Shown here: one piece after another, positions 51,898-60,777 of the stretch
How positions within the stretch are numbered: position 1 is the first letter of the stretch
How the letters are laid out: the number at the start of each line of letters is the position of its first letter
NCBI RefSeq assembly: GCF_900143255.1
Contig: NZ_FRDI01000002.1
Span: 234,851 to 298,850 of the forward strand
DNA: 64,000 nucleotides
From: Desulfovibrio litoralis DSM 11393
GTDB taxonomy: Bacteria; Desulfobacterota; Desulfovibrionia; Desulfovibrionales; Desulfovibrionaceae
Reading direction: 5' to 3'
Notes under the pieces: generated by a model
The model's database searches: none
What the model saw: only the letters and a program-made list of their open reading frames with translations
What the model was told of the DNA's origin: nothing
Position numbers and translations under genes: made by a program

Positions 51898-53028
51898 TTA
51901 TTGTTTTTGGTTTTGGTTTAGCTCGTTTTGGGGTGGCGAAGGCACAGACGGCGTTAATATCGGGTTAATTGTTATTTTTTCTGTTGCGTTGTTTAAATCG
52001 TTTTCTGTTTGATCCGGTTTAGGAAGGCTCGGCAGGGTGTTGCTTTCCGTTGCGTTAGTGTTTGGGGTTGGAGTTATTACTTCCGTAGGGTTTTGTTTTT
52101 TATTGTTCTGAGCTGTAAGCAGGTAGCTTGAAATTCTTATTTTGGCTTTGCGAACAGTTCTTTCTATCCATATTTTGAAAGCGAAGTCGATTTTTTCTTC
52201 TAAAATTGCTTTTTCGTTTAATTTAAAGAGTTCGCTGAATTCCATTGTACGTTCTTCTATGTTTTCCAATAAAATATATGCACCATACTCGTTTGATTCC
52301 GGGTCTTTAAAGATCAAACCGGCTTCCCCGGGTTTTAATTTATTTATTTGGTTTAAGGTTTTTGGTTCTATTCTATTTATGGCAAGACGTACTTCTTTGA
52401 TTGACACACCCGGAAAAAGTTCTTGAAAGTTGTTTGGGAGTTCTTTGTTGACGGCAGTTTTAAGGGCATTTTCAAGCATGCTTTTATTTTCTGATTGTAA
52501 CAATCTAAAATATTTTTGACTGGGAATATTTTTTGAGTGAAGTTGAGAATATTCTTTAAATTCTTCCGTGCTGACCGAAATTAAAGGTTGAAGAACCTTT
52601 TCATGAAAACGGCGAACAGCCAAACGGCCTTTTAATTGTTTTCTCCATATATCTAAATCGAGTCTGTCTTCCAAAAGTTGACGTTCAAATTCATGTTCCG
52701 GATAGTCGCCTCTAATTAAATTTTCTTCATTCGCAACATCTTCTTTGGTAATTGAGAGCCCTAATTTTTCAAGTTCTTCTTCGACTAATGTTACAACTAT
52801 CAGGTCGCCGAGAGCTTTTGTATAGTTCTTTCTTACCCCTTCAACAGAATAGTCGAGCTTATCTGATAAAATACCTGCGGTGTTGCTGTCTGCAATTGCT
52901 TCAAGGTCTTTTATCGAGATATTTTTCCCGTTAATTTGAGCGACGGTTCCATAAGGAAGATAATAATCATAACAAGCAGTCAGGCTGAGAAGCGTTGCAA
53001 TTATAATTGTTGTTAGTAAAGCTTTCAT
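51898..53028 (-). CDS. SurA/PpiC-like foldase lipoprotein
   Basis: This 376-residue lipoprotein (lipobox SLTACYD) has a SurA N-domain-like start (GTVAQINGKNISIKDLEAIA), the typical extended helical region (about 60-190), and a degenerate isomerase part (about 190-300). A Pro/Asn/Thr-rich tail of about 70 residues ends it. It is probably a periplasmic chaperone anchored to the membrane. It is upstream of the surA-like gene in the same orientation. Isomerase activity is doubtful because the parvulin core motifs are weak. Confidence 0.75.
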   Translation of the reverse strand: MKALLTTIIIATLLSLTACYDYYLPYGTVAQINGKNISIKDLEAIADSNTAGILSDKLDYSVEGVRKNYTKALGDLIVVTLVEEELEKLGLSITKEDVANEENLIRGDYPEHEFERQLLEDRLDLDIWRKQLKGRLAVRRFHEKVLQPLISVSTEEFKEYSQLHSKNIPSQKYFRLLQSENKSMLENALKTAVNKELPNNFQELFPGVSIKEVRLAINRIEPKTLNQINKLKPGEAGLIFKDPESNEYGAYILLENIEERTMEFSELFKLNEKAILEEKIDFAFKIWIERTVRKAKIRISSYLLTAQNNKKQNPTEVITPTPNTNATESNTLPSLPKPDQTENDLNNATEKITINPILTPSVPSPPQNELNQNQKQ

Positions 53029-53130
53029 AGAGGCAGTTTTAATTTTTATAAGGTTAGTTTGTTTTATTAGGATTGTTTTGTTCAGCTTTTATACTAACCT
53101 TTTATTATGATAAAAACAAGCTTGAGAATA

Positions 53131-53781
53131 TTAGACTTTTAAAGAAAGACGTGAACCTTTTGACGGAAGATCGAGAGAGGTTTGTTCATAATTAAAGACG
53201 GCACGTCCTAAAATGCGGTTTTGTAAGGTTGCCAAAAAAGAAAAAAGGCTTTTGCGTGTGTTTGTTGCGGGTGTTGTTTCGTTGATTTTTGGTTGCTCTT
53301 TATTTTGGGCGGTTTCTTTGCTTGTTTCGGTTTTGACGAAATTATCAACAGCAACTTCTTTGATTCTTTGTTCGGTTTGTTTTAATTCATTTTTTGAAAT
53401 AATATTATGGTCATTTAATTGAGCTTGAGCTGGTTCAAGTTTTGCGTTATGTTCCTTTTGATTCTTTAGCTTTGATAGCTCAACGGCGTTTAAACTCAAA
53501 CTTACACGATCATGTGTTTTATCGCTTATTGTGTTAATTTGATTAGGATTTGTTGAAATATCCTTTCTTGTTTCCGAGTTTGTTTTTAAATGAGAAACAA
53601 CAGCCGGCCCAAAACTTTCGGTATGTTTTTGAAACGAAGTTACATTTTCCGAGTTTTGAGGAGTTTTATCAGATAGCCTTACGTCATGTTTTTGACTTTT
53701 GGATAGTTGGTCTGTGGTGTGTTCGGAACGCTCATATGCTTTTAAGTTTGTTGAGCTGGTTTGAGAGATGGAATCTAACAT
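53131..53781 (-). CDS. Unknown low-complexity protein
   Basis: This 216-residue hydrophilic protein has no signal peptide or membrane segment, is rich in Ser, Asn, Thr, Lys and Gln, and has no recognised family. A helical region near 95-150 (LNAVELSKLKNQKEHN) and a short hydrophobic-aromatic C-terminus are the only structured-looking parts. It starts 70 bases from the divergent moaA. The real gene is supported by length and codon pattern only. Confidence 0.5.
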   Translation of the reverse strand: MLDSISQTSSTNLKAYERSEHTTDQLSKSQKHDVRLSDKTPQNSENVTSFQKHTESFGPAVVSHLKTNSETRKDISTNPNQINTISDKTHDRVSLSLNAVELSKLKNQKEHNAKLEPAQAQLNDHNIISKNELKQTEQRIKEVAVDNFVKTETSKETAQNKEQPKINETTPATNTRKSLFSFLATLQNRILGRAVFNYEQTSLDLPSKGSRLSLKV

Positions 53782-53851
53782 AAATGTATCCTATTTCTTA
53801 TGTATATTTAACTGTTTAGCAATATAAATGTCTTTATGAAAAGGTCTGAGT

Positions 53852-54895
53852 ATGCCACAAGTTGATTGTAAAAATACTGATTCAAATACACATGATCCGG
53901 TTTTGTTTGATATACACGGTAGGGCTGTTCGTTATGTACGCATATCTTTAACGGATCGTTGTAACTTTAGATGCATTTATTGTTCCAGTTGTGATAAAAT
54001 ACAAAAAACAATACCGCACGATGATATTTTACGTTATGAAGAGCTTTTGGAGTTAAGCTCTTTACTTGTGAATCGTGGGGTTGAAAAAATTCGTTTGACC
54101 GGTGGAGAACCCTTTGTGCGTAAGGGGATTATGAATTTTTTGGAAAGGTTGCATAAAGCCCACCCCGAGCTATTGATCAGCCTTACCAGTAACGGAAGTT
54201 TGTTAAAACCATATCTTCAAGGATTAAAAGACCTTGGAATAAAAAGTTTAAATATTTCTTTAGATAGTTTAAACCCTCAGCGTTTTGAACAAATTACCGG
54301 TTCTGATTCTTTGAGTAAAGTCAGAGAGGCGATCGATTCAGCTTTGGATATCGGACTCAACATCAAGATTAATGCGGTTGCCTTGCGACGTTTTAATAAA
54401 GACGAGCTTAAAGACTTTTTAGAGCTTGCAATGAATAATCCTTTGGAAGTACGTTTTATTGAATATATGCCAATGGGTGGACATGAACCTTGGTTAGATA
54501 GCAACTTTTGGGCGGCGGAAGATATTTTAGCCGAAGCAAAAAATTATGTAACTTTAAAAGCTCAAGATAAGAAAGACCCACGAAGCGGTCCGGCAAAAAG
54601 CTTTGAAATTGTTGGTGGAAAGGGACGTTTTGGTCTGATTACTCCTTTATCAAACCACTTTTGCTTCCAGTGTAACAGGCTCAGAATAACGGCAGACGGA
54701 CGACTTAGAACCTGCTTATTTTCAGAAAAAGAATATAAAGTAAGGGAATTATTGCGTCATTCTAAACTCGGCATAAAATTTGTAGATAAACTTTTTACTC
54801 AAGCCATAAAACATAAACCCATAGGTTTTGATTTGTTGGAAGCCAAAAAAGCGGCGAAAACAACAGGCAGAAAAATGAATGCCATTGGCGGATAA
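53852..54895 (+). CDS. moaA: GTP 3',8-cyclase MoaA
   Basis: MoaA is a radical-SAM enzyme that makes the first intermediate of molybdenum cofactor from GTP. The 347-residue protein has the N-terminal cluster cysteines Cys37, Cys41 and Cys44 (DRCNFRCIYC), the GGEPF SAM motif, and the second cluster Cys motif (HFCFQCNRLR, then LRTCLF). It ends in Ile-Gly-Gly, the double glycine required by the family. AAAGG is the likely ribosome site. It supports the same cofactor need as the mobA/fdhE genes. Confidence 0.96.
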   Translation: MPQVDCKNTDSNTHDPVLFDIHGRAVRYVRISLTDRCNFRCIYCSSCDKIQKTIPHDDILRYEELLELSSLLVNRGVEKIRLTGGEPFVRKGIMNFLERLHKAHPELLISLTSNGSLLKPYLQGLKDLGIKSLNISLDSLNPQRFEQITGSDSLSKVREAIDSALDIGLNIKINAVALRRFNKDELKDFLELAMNNPLEVRFIEYMPMGGHEPWLDSNFWAAEDILAEAKNYVTLKAQDKKDPRSGPAKSFEIVGGKGRFGLITPLSNHFCFQCNRLRITADGRLRTCLFSEKEYKVRELLRHSKLGIKFVDKLFTQAIKHKPIGFDLLEAKKAAKTTGRKMNAIGG

Positions 54896-54944
54896 TCCCT
54901 TTACAAAGTATCGGTGATAAAGATAATAAAAATGGAGTGTTATA

Positions 54945-55724
54945 TTGATATTGTTATTAAAAAATATAAAATCGAATACTAAAGCTTGTCTTAATCTTGC
55001 TTGTTTTTCTTTTTTATATTGTCTTGCTATTTTGTTGTTGGTAAGTGTGAGTGCTTGTAAAAAGCAATATGGGGAATCTGAGAAGGTTTTTGATACTTCA
55101 GTTAAGCAAGAGCAAACATCTCAGCCCAATTTGCAAAATAATGCGGAATTAAGCCATAAACACTTTTTTCACGAGCAAGGTGAAGCTTCGTGGTATGGTG
55201 GAAAGCGGTTTAAAAAAGGTAAAAAAACGGCAAGCGGGGTTGCCTTTGATCCCCACGGTTATACGGCCGCACATCGTTTTTTGCCGTTTGGAACCAAGGT
55301 TAAAGTTACCAATCAGGCTAACAACAAGAGCGTTGAGGTTGTGATTACAGATAGAGGTCCGCATACCCAAAACCGCATCATTGATGTTTCTCGCTTGGCC
55401 GCCAAAGACCTTGATATGTTAAGCTCTGGCGTTGCTAAGGTTAAAGTTGAAACCGTAGATTGTGTTCTAGATTCTGATGATAATCCCGTAGGGGAGTTTT
55501 GGGTGATTGTTAATGCACCTTTTAGTCAAAACTCTCTTGCAACATTAAAGCGTAATTTGAAAAAAACAGATGAAGATATTCAGGTTTTATCAGCAATCAG
55601 TAAGCGAAAAAGAAGTAAAAATACTAAAGTTTCTATTGGTCCTTATTCTCATTTAAAAGAGGCAATGGCTTTGACGAATACTATGCATAAACAGTATAAA
55701 AATGTTGTGGTTGTAGCGAAGTAA
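54945..55724 (+). CDS. rlpA: RlpA-family septal protein, copy 1 (lipoprotein)
   Basis: RlpA proteins bind and in some species cleave denuded peptidoglycan glycans at septa. This 259-residue lipoprotein starts at TTG, seven bases after GGAG, and has lipobox VSACK. The double-psi beta-barrel domain runs from EASWYGGKRFKKGKKTASG to DRGPHTQNRIIDVSR. The C-terminal region (WVIVNAPFSQNSL to VSIGPYSHLKEA) is a degenerate SPOR domain. The RlpA gene next to it is a paralogue, and the tol genes follow. Confidence 0.85.
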   Translation: MILLLKNIKSNTKACLNLACFSFLYCLAILLLVSVSACKKQYGESEKVFDTSVKQEQTSQPNLQNNAELSHKHFFHEQGEASWYGGKRFKKGKKTASGVAFDPHGYTAAHRFLPFGTKVKVTNQANNKSVEVVITDRGPHTQNRIIDVSRLAAKDLDMLSSGVAKVKVETVDCVLDSDDNPVGEFWVIVNAPFSQNSLATLKRNLKKTDEDIQVLSAISKRKRSKNTKVSIGPYSHLKEAMALTNTMHKQYKNVVVVAK

Positions 55725-55796
55725 TATATGTTTTTTTATGGCGTTTTAAAATAATTTTGCCTTATTGACGTTTAACTTTTTATAAATAGTAAAAAT

Positions 55797-56549
55797 ATGA
55801 TCAATCAAAAAATTCTTTATAAACTGTTTTTTTGTTTATTACTTGTTAGTCTTAGCTTTAGCTTTTCCGGCTGTAGTTGGTTTAAATCTTCACCCTCAAG
55901 TGATTATAGCGGGGGAACAAGTAAAGGCGGAAAAAAACAAAGAGGTACAAAGCCTTATACAATTAAGGGAAAAACCTATTATCCTTTAACGTCGGCCCAT
56001 AATTATTCAGAAGAAGGGGTTGCCTCTTGGTATGGTCCGGGTTTTCACGGAAAGCAAACCGCAAACGGTGAAAAATATGATATGCATACGATGACGGCGG
56101 CTCATAAGATTTTGCCGTTTGATACAAGACTTAAAGTTACTCACCTTGGCAACGGTAAACAAATTACAGTAAGAGTTAATGACCGAGGTCCTTTTGTGAG
56201 CAACAGAATTATTGATTTAAGTAATGTGGCGGCAAAGCAACTTGGTATCGTTGGAACAGGAACGGCAAAAGTTAGGATAGAAAGCATTGGCGGCGTTAAA
56301 GGAATGGACGATTCAGGCGACTTACGCGGAAAGTTTTATGTTCAGATCGGAGCCTTTAGCTTAAAACAAAATGCGATAAATTTAAGTACAAAACTTAAAC
56401 AGCAAGGTTTGACCAATCGCTATGTTTATGCAGATTCGATTTCTATGTGGAGAGTTCAGATTGGTCCTTACCCAACGTTACATTCGGCTGAACGCTCTAG
56501 AGAAAATTTAAGGTCAACCCACCCTTATAATTTTGTTGTTGCCGATTAG
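55797..56549 (+). CDS. rlpA: RlpA-family septal protein, copy 2 (SPOR)
   Basis: This 250-residue lipoprotein (lipobox FSGCS) carries the RlpA barrel (VASWYGPGFHGKQTANGE, DRGPFVSNRIIDLS) and a well-preserved SPOR domain (FYVQIGAFSLKQNAINL to VQIGPYPTLHSAE) that binds denuded glycan at the division site. It lies 72 bp after copy 1 on the same strand; the barrels are clearly similar, so the genes arose by duplication. The SPOR of this copy is more intact, suggesting it is the septal form. Confidence 0.9.
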   Translation: MINQKILYKLFFCLLLVSLSFSFSGCSWFKSSPSSDYSGGTSKGGKKQRGTKPYTIKGKTYYPLTSAHNYSEEGVASWYGPGFHGKQTANGEKYDMHTMTAAHKILPFDTRLKVTHLGNGKQITVRVNDRGPFVSNRIIDLSNVAAKQLGIVGTGTAKVRIESIGGVKGMDDSGDLRGKFYVQIGAFSLKQNAINLSTKLKQQGLTNRYVYADSISMWRVQIGPYPTLHSAERSRENLRSTHPYNFVVAD

Positions 56550-56564
56550 CTAAATAAAATTTAA

Positions 56565-56611
56565 AAAACGTCAAATTATAAGAAGCTTACTACTTATTTT
56601 TTGGCGTTTTC
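56565..56611 (+). terminator. Possible terminator after rlpA copy 2
   Basis: AAAACGTCAAA (56565-56575) pairs with TTTGGCGTTTT (56600-56610), with one G-T pair and a long loop. A short T-rich run follows. Confidence 0.45.
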
Positions 56612-56779
56612 TTTGTTATGTAAAATATTTTTTATAAGAAGTTTAAATGACCTTAACTTTTGATGTAGTTCTGCCGAAGAGTACTCTAGAGATTTTTTAT
56701 AATTTATCTAGTTTTTCATTGTGATATTTTTTTTATAATGTTATTTGATTTTTCTAAAGAAGAGTTAAGGGTGATTGTT

Positions 56780-57316
56780 ATGGACTTATCAGGCAATGTT
56801 GCATTTTTAATTTTTTTATTGTGTGGCTTTTTTGCTATTTTTACAATGTTCTTTTTTATTTGGCGTAATCTTGAGTCTTTAGCTTTAAGCATAAAAGAAG
56901 AAAAAAGATTGTTTTTATCTAATCTTGTTGAATTGGAAGAAAAGATACAAGACATAAAAATACAACTAAATAATATGGATTTAAACTCCGGACAGGTAAA
57001 GAAAGAAGTTAACCACTTTAGTGTTAAAGATGTGCCTGCATTTACTCAAGAGCCAGTGTCAACAAAAGACCCTGTTCAGCTTGAGCCGATCAAATCTTAT
57101 GAACCAATTACTGCTTCAGTAAGAAGAAACACCAGCAAACAGACTTTAGCGGAACAGCTAAATAAAAAAGATGTGTTACGGGCTTCTGTTGTTGGTTCCC
57201 CTATTGGTTCTGGCCTTGTTGATGATGTTTTTTTAGCCTTAAACAGCCCCGTGGCTTCATTAAACTCAAAAATTTCTTCTAATGTGCAACCCAGTCTTAT
57301 GATGTTAAAAGATTAA
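56780..57316 (+). CDS. Membrane protein with coiled coil, unknown
   Basis: From ATG 56780 this 178-residue protein has one N-terminal membrane helix (FLIFLLCGFFAIFTMFFFIW). A heptad-patterned segment follows (about 30-62), then a polar tail. AAGGG eight bases upstream supports this start over an ATG 14 codons earlier, which has no ribosome site. No family is recognised. It precedes tolQ by 79 bp and could act with the Tol system, though this is inference from position. Confidence 0.55.
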   Translation: MDLSGNVAFLIFLLCGFFAIFTMFFFIWRNLESLALSIKEEKRLFLSNLVELEEKIQDIKIQLNNMDLNSGQVKKEVNHFSVKDVPAFTQEPVSTKDPVQLEPIKSYEPITASVRRNTSKQTLAEQLNKKDVLRASVVGSPIGSGLVDDVFLALNSPVASLNSKISSNVQPSLMMLKD

Positions 57317-57395
57317 AGTAAAAGCCTTGTCGTTTTTAGTTTTCTTCTTAACTACTAAAATAAAAAATCGAATATATCTTGGAGTTAATAACCCG

Positions 57396-58097
57396 ATGGA
57401 TAACAGTATTATTTCTTCTATTATGCATGCTACACTTGTAGCAAAATTAGTCTTGGCTCTTTTAATAATGATGTCATTATGGAGTTGGACTATCATAGTC
57501 GGCAAATATTTTTCTTTGAGTACGGCTCGCAAAAAAGCCACAGAGGGCATCGTTCGCTTTATTGGTGCAAAAGATTTAAGAGAGGCGGTACAGATTTTGG
57601 GTTCTGATACCTCGTCTCCTCTCTATCACGTTGCACAGGTAGGCGTTGATGAATATAACCGCTTAAGAGAAGCCGGAAACAGTAGTGATGTTTTATCAGA
57701 TAACGTCAGGCGTTCATTGCGTCAGGGGGTTAGCGAAACAATAAGTCGCTTAAATACATCTTTGTCGTTTTTGGCTACCGCTGCCAATACTGCTCCGTTT
57801 ATTGGTTTGTTTGGTACGGTTTGGGGAATTATGGATTCTTTCCATTCTATAGGTCAGATGAAAAGTGCTTCTTTGGCTGTTGTTGCACCGGGAATTTCCG
57901 AAGCTTTGGTTGCGACTGCGGTTGGTTTGTTTGTCGCTATTCCTGCAACTGTTGGTTATAATATGTTTTTAAGTAAGTTGTCTGATATTGAGGCCGAACT
58001 TGTAAACTTTGCCGGTGTGTTTTTAAATAGAGTTCAAAGAGAAGTGAACGGAACTCGTACTGAAACACCTCGTACTGTTTCAAAAAACAGTATATAA
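57396..58097 (+). CDS. tolQ: TolQ/ExbB motor protein
   Basis: TolQ forms the inner-membrane proton channel with TolR and energises TolA. From ATG 57396 it has 233 residues and three membrane helices, with LSFLATAANTAPFIGLFGTVWGIM and SEALVATAVGLFVAIPATVGYNM as the conserved helix-2/3 motifs. GGAG lies 11 bases before this ATG; a TTG further upstream is in frame but has no ribosome site. It is followed by tolR. The TolQ identity over ExbB comes from the gene order. Confidence 0.9.
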   Translation: MDNSIISSIMHATLVAKLVLALLIMMSLWSWTIIVGKYFSLSTARKKATEGIVRFIGAKDLREAVQILGSDTSSPLYHVAQVGVDEYNRLREAGNSSDVLSDNVRRSLRQGVSETISRLNTSLSFLATAANTAPFIGLFGTVWGIMDSFHSIGQMKSASLAVVAPGISEALVATAVGLFVAIPATVGYNMFLSKLSDIEAELVNFAGVFLNRVQREVNGTRTETPRTVSKNSI

Positions 58098-58207
58098 ATA
58101 TAATTTTTTGATATTTTTTAGAGTAGCTGATTGATGTCGGTTTTTAAGCCTGAATTTCACTGAAATATATAAACTTTAGGCTATGCTTAGAATGTGAGGT
58201 TAGAATT

Positions 58208-58792
58208 ATGGGAGTTTCAGTATCCAGAAAGGGTGGATTTGTTGCCGAAATTAACGTAACGCCATTTGTTGACGTTATGTTGGTTCTATTGATTATTTTT
58301 ATGGTTACTGCACCACTGATGACAGAAGGATTACAGGTTGATTTGCCTCAAACTCAAACAGTAGAGGTCTTACCTACAGACAGTGATCATATGGTTTTAA
58401 CCATTCGCAAAGATGGGGTTATGTTCCTTGATGAATATCAAGTGAACCAAGAAACTCTTATTCAGCAGTTATTGGTGAATGTAAAAGAAAAAAATAAACA
58501 ATTGTTTTTACAAGCCGATAAAGAAGTTCCCTATGGCGTTGTTGTTGATGTAATGGGGCGTATTCGTGCGGCAGGGGTTGAAAAACTCGGCGTAGTCGCA
58601 GAAAAACCGAGTGATGCCGAAGGTATGAGTCTAGGTGGAACCGTTGGTGGCGGAGCCATTGGCAGTGGAACAACAAACCCTGTACAAACCAATACAAATG
58701 GTGTAAATCGTCCGTTAACAAATAATAACGGCGGACAAGCTCAAAGCGTACAAGTTTCACCTTCAAACTTAAATCGCAACAATAAACGTTAA
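58208..58792 (+). CDS. tolR: TolR/ExbD motor protein
   Basis: This 194-residue TolR/ExbD protein has a single membrane helix that carries the proton-binding Asp (NVTPFVDVMLVLLIIFMV). The periplasmic domain follows, with VLTIRKDGVMFLDEY and LFLQADKEVPYGVVVDVMGR. The last 50 residues are a Gly/Asn/Gln-rich tail not usual for the family. It follows tolQ by 110 bp and precedes tolA by 39. Confidence 0.9.
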   Translation: MGVSVSRKGGFVAEINVTPFVDVMLVLLIIFMVTAPLMTEGLQVDLPQTQTVEVLPTDSDHMVLTIRKDGVMFLDEYQVNQETLIQQLLVNVKEKNKQLFLQADKEVPYGVVVDVMGRIRAAGVEKLGVVAEKPSDAEGMSLGGTVGGGAIGSGTTNPVQTNTNGVNRPLTNNNGGQAQSVQVSPSNLNRNNKR

Positions 58793-58831
58793 GCTCAAAA
58801 GTTTTTTATATAAGTTAAGGATATTTTTGTT

Positions 58832-59860
58832 GTGGAAGAATCACGCTCTATTGGCTTTTTATCTTCTTTATGTATACATGGTCTATTGATCATAGTCATC
58901 TTTTTCTTACCCCAAGGCTCGCCACAAATCGATTTGAATCAGCCGATTCTTGAAATTGGTTTGGCGAGTATTGGGGCTAAGGGTTTACCAAATGTTTCTG
59001 GTCCTTCCGGTGGTGGAGCTACGGTTACTCCCGAAGCTGTTCCTGAACCACCTGCGTCGCAAACACCTCAAGACACGGTTCCAAGCGTGCCTGATGTTCC
59101 AAGCGTGCCTGAAACGCCTCCGAGTGTGCCAACTCCGCCGCCGCCTCCTGCTACGCCGCCGATTGAAACGACGAAGCCTGTTGCCGTGCCTGTTCCGCCT
59201 GATGTAAAACCTATCAGCGATAAAAAAGACGATAAGGCAAAAAAAGATAAAGATAAGGATAAACCCAAAGAAGAGCCTAAACCACAAGACAACGACAAAA
59301 CCAAAACCCCTGATAAAACTAAAGATAAAACGGATAAAAAGGTCGAGACCAAACCCGTTGACAAAAAACAAACTAAAAAATCAGATAAATCTGATATCGA
59401 TGATGCTTTAGATTTTTCTAAAGAGCTTGCAGGCAAAACTTCAAGCACTAAAACTAGCACGGGCTCAGGTCCTGATGCTGCGACGAAGGCTTTAAACGCT
59501 ATGTCCAAAGATGCCGCTCAAGGTGGCGGTGGTGGAACCGGAGACGGTACGCATGGTCAAGGTAACTCTAATGTAGGTATTGATGCGGCTTATACCGGTA
59601 TTGTCATGGGATTGGTCAGGCAACAATGGACCGTTGTGCCTCGCTCTGATCGTACTAACTTGATTGCAACAGTAAGGGTGCGTTTATTACCTGATGGTAC
59701 TGTTGAAAACTTTGCTTTGGAAGAAAGTTCAGGTTCACCGACTTATGATTCATCAGTTTTATCGGCAGTTAGCAAGGTTACAAGTTTCCCGAAACCACCG
59801 AATGCCGATTTGCAAGATTTGTTGTTAAAGTTTAATTATAATGAAATGGTGAAGAGGTAG
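58832..59860 (+). CDS. tolA: TolA-like energy-transducing protein
   Basis: This 342-residue protein starts at GTG after AAGGA. One N-terminal membrane helix (LCIHGLLIIVIFF with the TonB/TolA-type His) comes first. A Pro-rich stretch (about 65-125), a Lys/Asp-rich stretch (about 130-190) and a Gly-rich hinge follow. The C-terminal TonB/TolA domain (about 260-342) carries VRVRLLPDGTVENFALEESSGS. TolA bridges the inner and outer membranes. Its last 80 residues are the template for two neighbouring small genes. It could act as TonB rather than TolA, but the tolB gene nearby favours Tol. Confidence 0.88.
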   Translation: MEESRSIGFLSSLCIHGLLIIVIFFLPQGSPQIDLNQPILEIGLASIGAKGLPNVSGPSGGGATVTPEAVPEPPASQTPQDTVPSVPDVPSVPETPPSVPTPPPPPATPPIETTKPVAVPVPPDVKPISDKKDDKAKKDKDKDKPKEEPKPQDNDKTKTPDKTKDKTDKKVETKPVDKKQTKKSDKSDIDDALDFSKELAGKTSSTKTSTGSGPDAATKALNAMSKDAAQGGGGGTGDGTHGQGNSNVGIDAAYTGIVMGLVRQQWTVVPRSDRTNLIATVRVRLLPDGTVENFALEESSGSPTYDSSVLSAVSKVTSFPKPPNADLQDLLLKFNYNEMVKR

Positions 59861-59862
59861 CT

Positions 59863-60282
59863 GTGGCTATTTTAAAAAATAGTTTTTCTGCGTTTATCGT
59901 TTTTTTATTAGTTATTTTATCACTATATAATCTGAGCTTGGCACAGACGACCAAAACGAATCCGAAAGTACAGCCTGTTGAAATTACCGTTAAAGATGCG
60001 GAGATTAGAAGTTTCATGCATACTATTGGTAACTTAGTTAGGCAACAATGGAACGCAGTTCCACTTAGAGATCGTACGAATTTAATCGCTACTGTGCGAG
60101 TGCATTTATTACCTGATGGTACTATCAAAAATTTTGTACTAGAAGAAAGTTCAGGTTCACCGGCTTATGATTCATCAGTTTTATCGGCAGTGAGTAAGGT
60201 TAAAAGTTTTCCTAAACCACCGAATGCCGATTTGCAAGATTTATTGTTAAAGTTTAATTATAATGAAATGGTGAAGAGGTAG
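59863..60282 (+). CDS. Stand-alone secreted TolA/TonB C-terminal domain, copy 1
   Basis: This 139-residue protein has a signal peptide (FSAFIVFLLVILSLYNLSLAQ, cleaved near LAQ) and a linker. A domain nearly identical in sequence to the TolA C-terminus follows (VRVHLLPDGTIKNFVLEESS, then SAVSKVKSFPKPP and LLKFNYNEM). The anchor and the Pro/Lys-rich spacer of TolA are missing, so it should be soluble in the periplasm. It begins at GTG two bases after the tolA stop, with AGAGGT inside the end of tolA, so translation is coupled. Its role is unknown. Confidence 0.85.
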   Translation: MAILKNSFSAFIVFLLVILSLYNLSLAQTTKTNPKVQPVEITVKDAEIRSFMHTIGNLVRQQWNAVPLRDRTNLIATVRVHLLPDGTIKNFVLEESSGSPAYDSSVLSAVSKVKSFPKPPNADLQDLLLKFNYNEMVKR

Positions 60283-60284
60283 CT

Positions 60285-60704
60285 GTGGCTATTTTAAAAA
60301 ATAGTTTTTCTGCGTTTATCATTTTTTTATTAGTTATTTTATCGCTATATAATCTGAGTTTGGCTCAGACGACCAAAACGAAGGGGAAAGTACAGCCTGT
60401 TGAAATTACCGTTAAAGATGCGGAGATTATAAGTTTCATGCATACTATTGGTAACTTAGTTAGGCAACAATGGACATCTGTGCCACGTAGTGAGATTGCA
60501 AATTTAGTTGCAACGGTTCGAGTGAGTTTATTACCTGATGGTACTATCAAAAATTTTGTGCTAGAAGAAAGTTCAGGTTCACCGGCTTATGATTCATCAG
60601 TTTTATCGGCAGTGAGTAAGGTTAAAAGTTTTCCTAAACCACCAAATCCAGATTTGCAAGTTTTGTTGTTAAAGTTTAATTATAATGAAATGACTAAAAG
60701 ATAA
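60285..60704 (+). CDS. Stand-alone secreted TolA/TonB C-terminal domain, copy 2
   Basis: This is the second tandem copy of the secreted TolA C-domain protein, 139 residues, GTG start two bases after copy 1, same AGAGGT context and coupled translation. It differs mostly at residues 64-75, where it matches TolA in places (VPRS) that copy 1 does not. This fits either divergence or gene conversion with tolA. Linker residues 33-34 and the late positions 121 and 125 also differ. No active-site expectation exists for such domains; they bind partners. Confidence 0.85.
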   Translation: MAILKNSFSAFIIFLLVILSLYNLSLAQTTKTKGKVQPVEITVKDAEIISFMHTIGNLVRQQWTSVPRSEIANLVATVRVSLLPDGTIKNFVLEESSGSPAYDSSVLSAVSKVKSFPKPPNPDLQVLLLKFNYNEMTKR

Positions 60705-60777
60705 ATTTGTTTTAAAATTGTCATTAATCGGTTAGAACATGCGTATTCAACTTATTGAAAAAGAGAGATTTAGTTCT

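Larger units (their letters stand above)
59863..60706 (+). repeat. 422-bp direct repeat of the TolA C-domain genes
   Basis: The two 139-residue genes start exactly 422 bp apart (59863 and 60285). Their DNA is nearly identical over the signal peptide and the last third and more different around codons 64-81. By eye about 16 of 139 residues differ. The 3' ends also match the end of tolA. Confidence 0.88.

Noticed and set aside
58985-59508. Minus-strand frames inside tolA rich in Arg, Ser or Leu
   Set aside because: They are mirror frames of the Pro/Lys-rich tolA spacer, without ribosome sites or homology.
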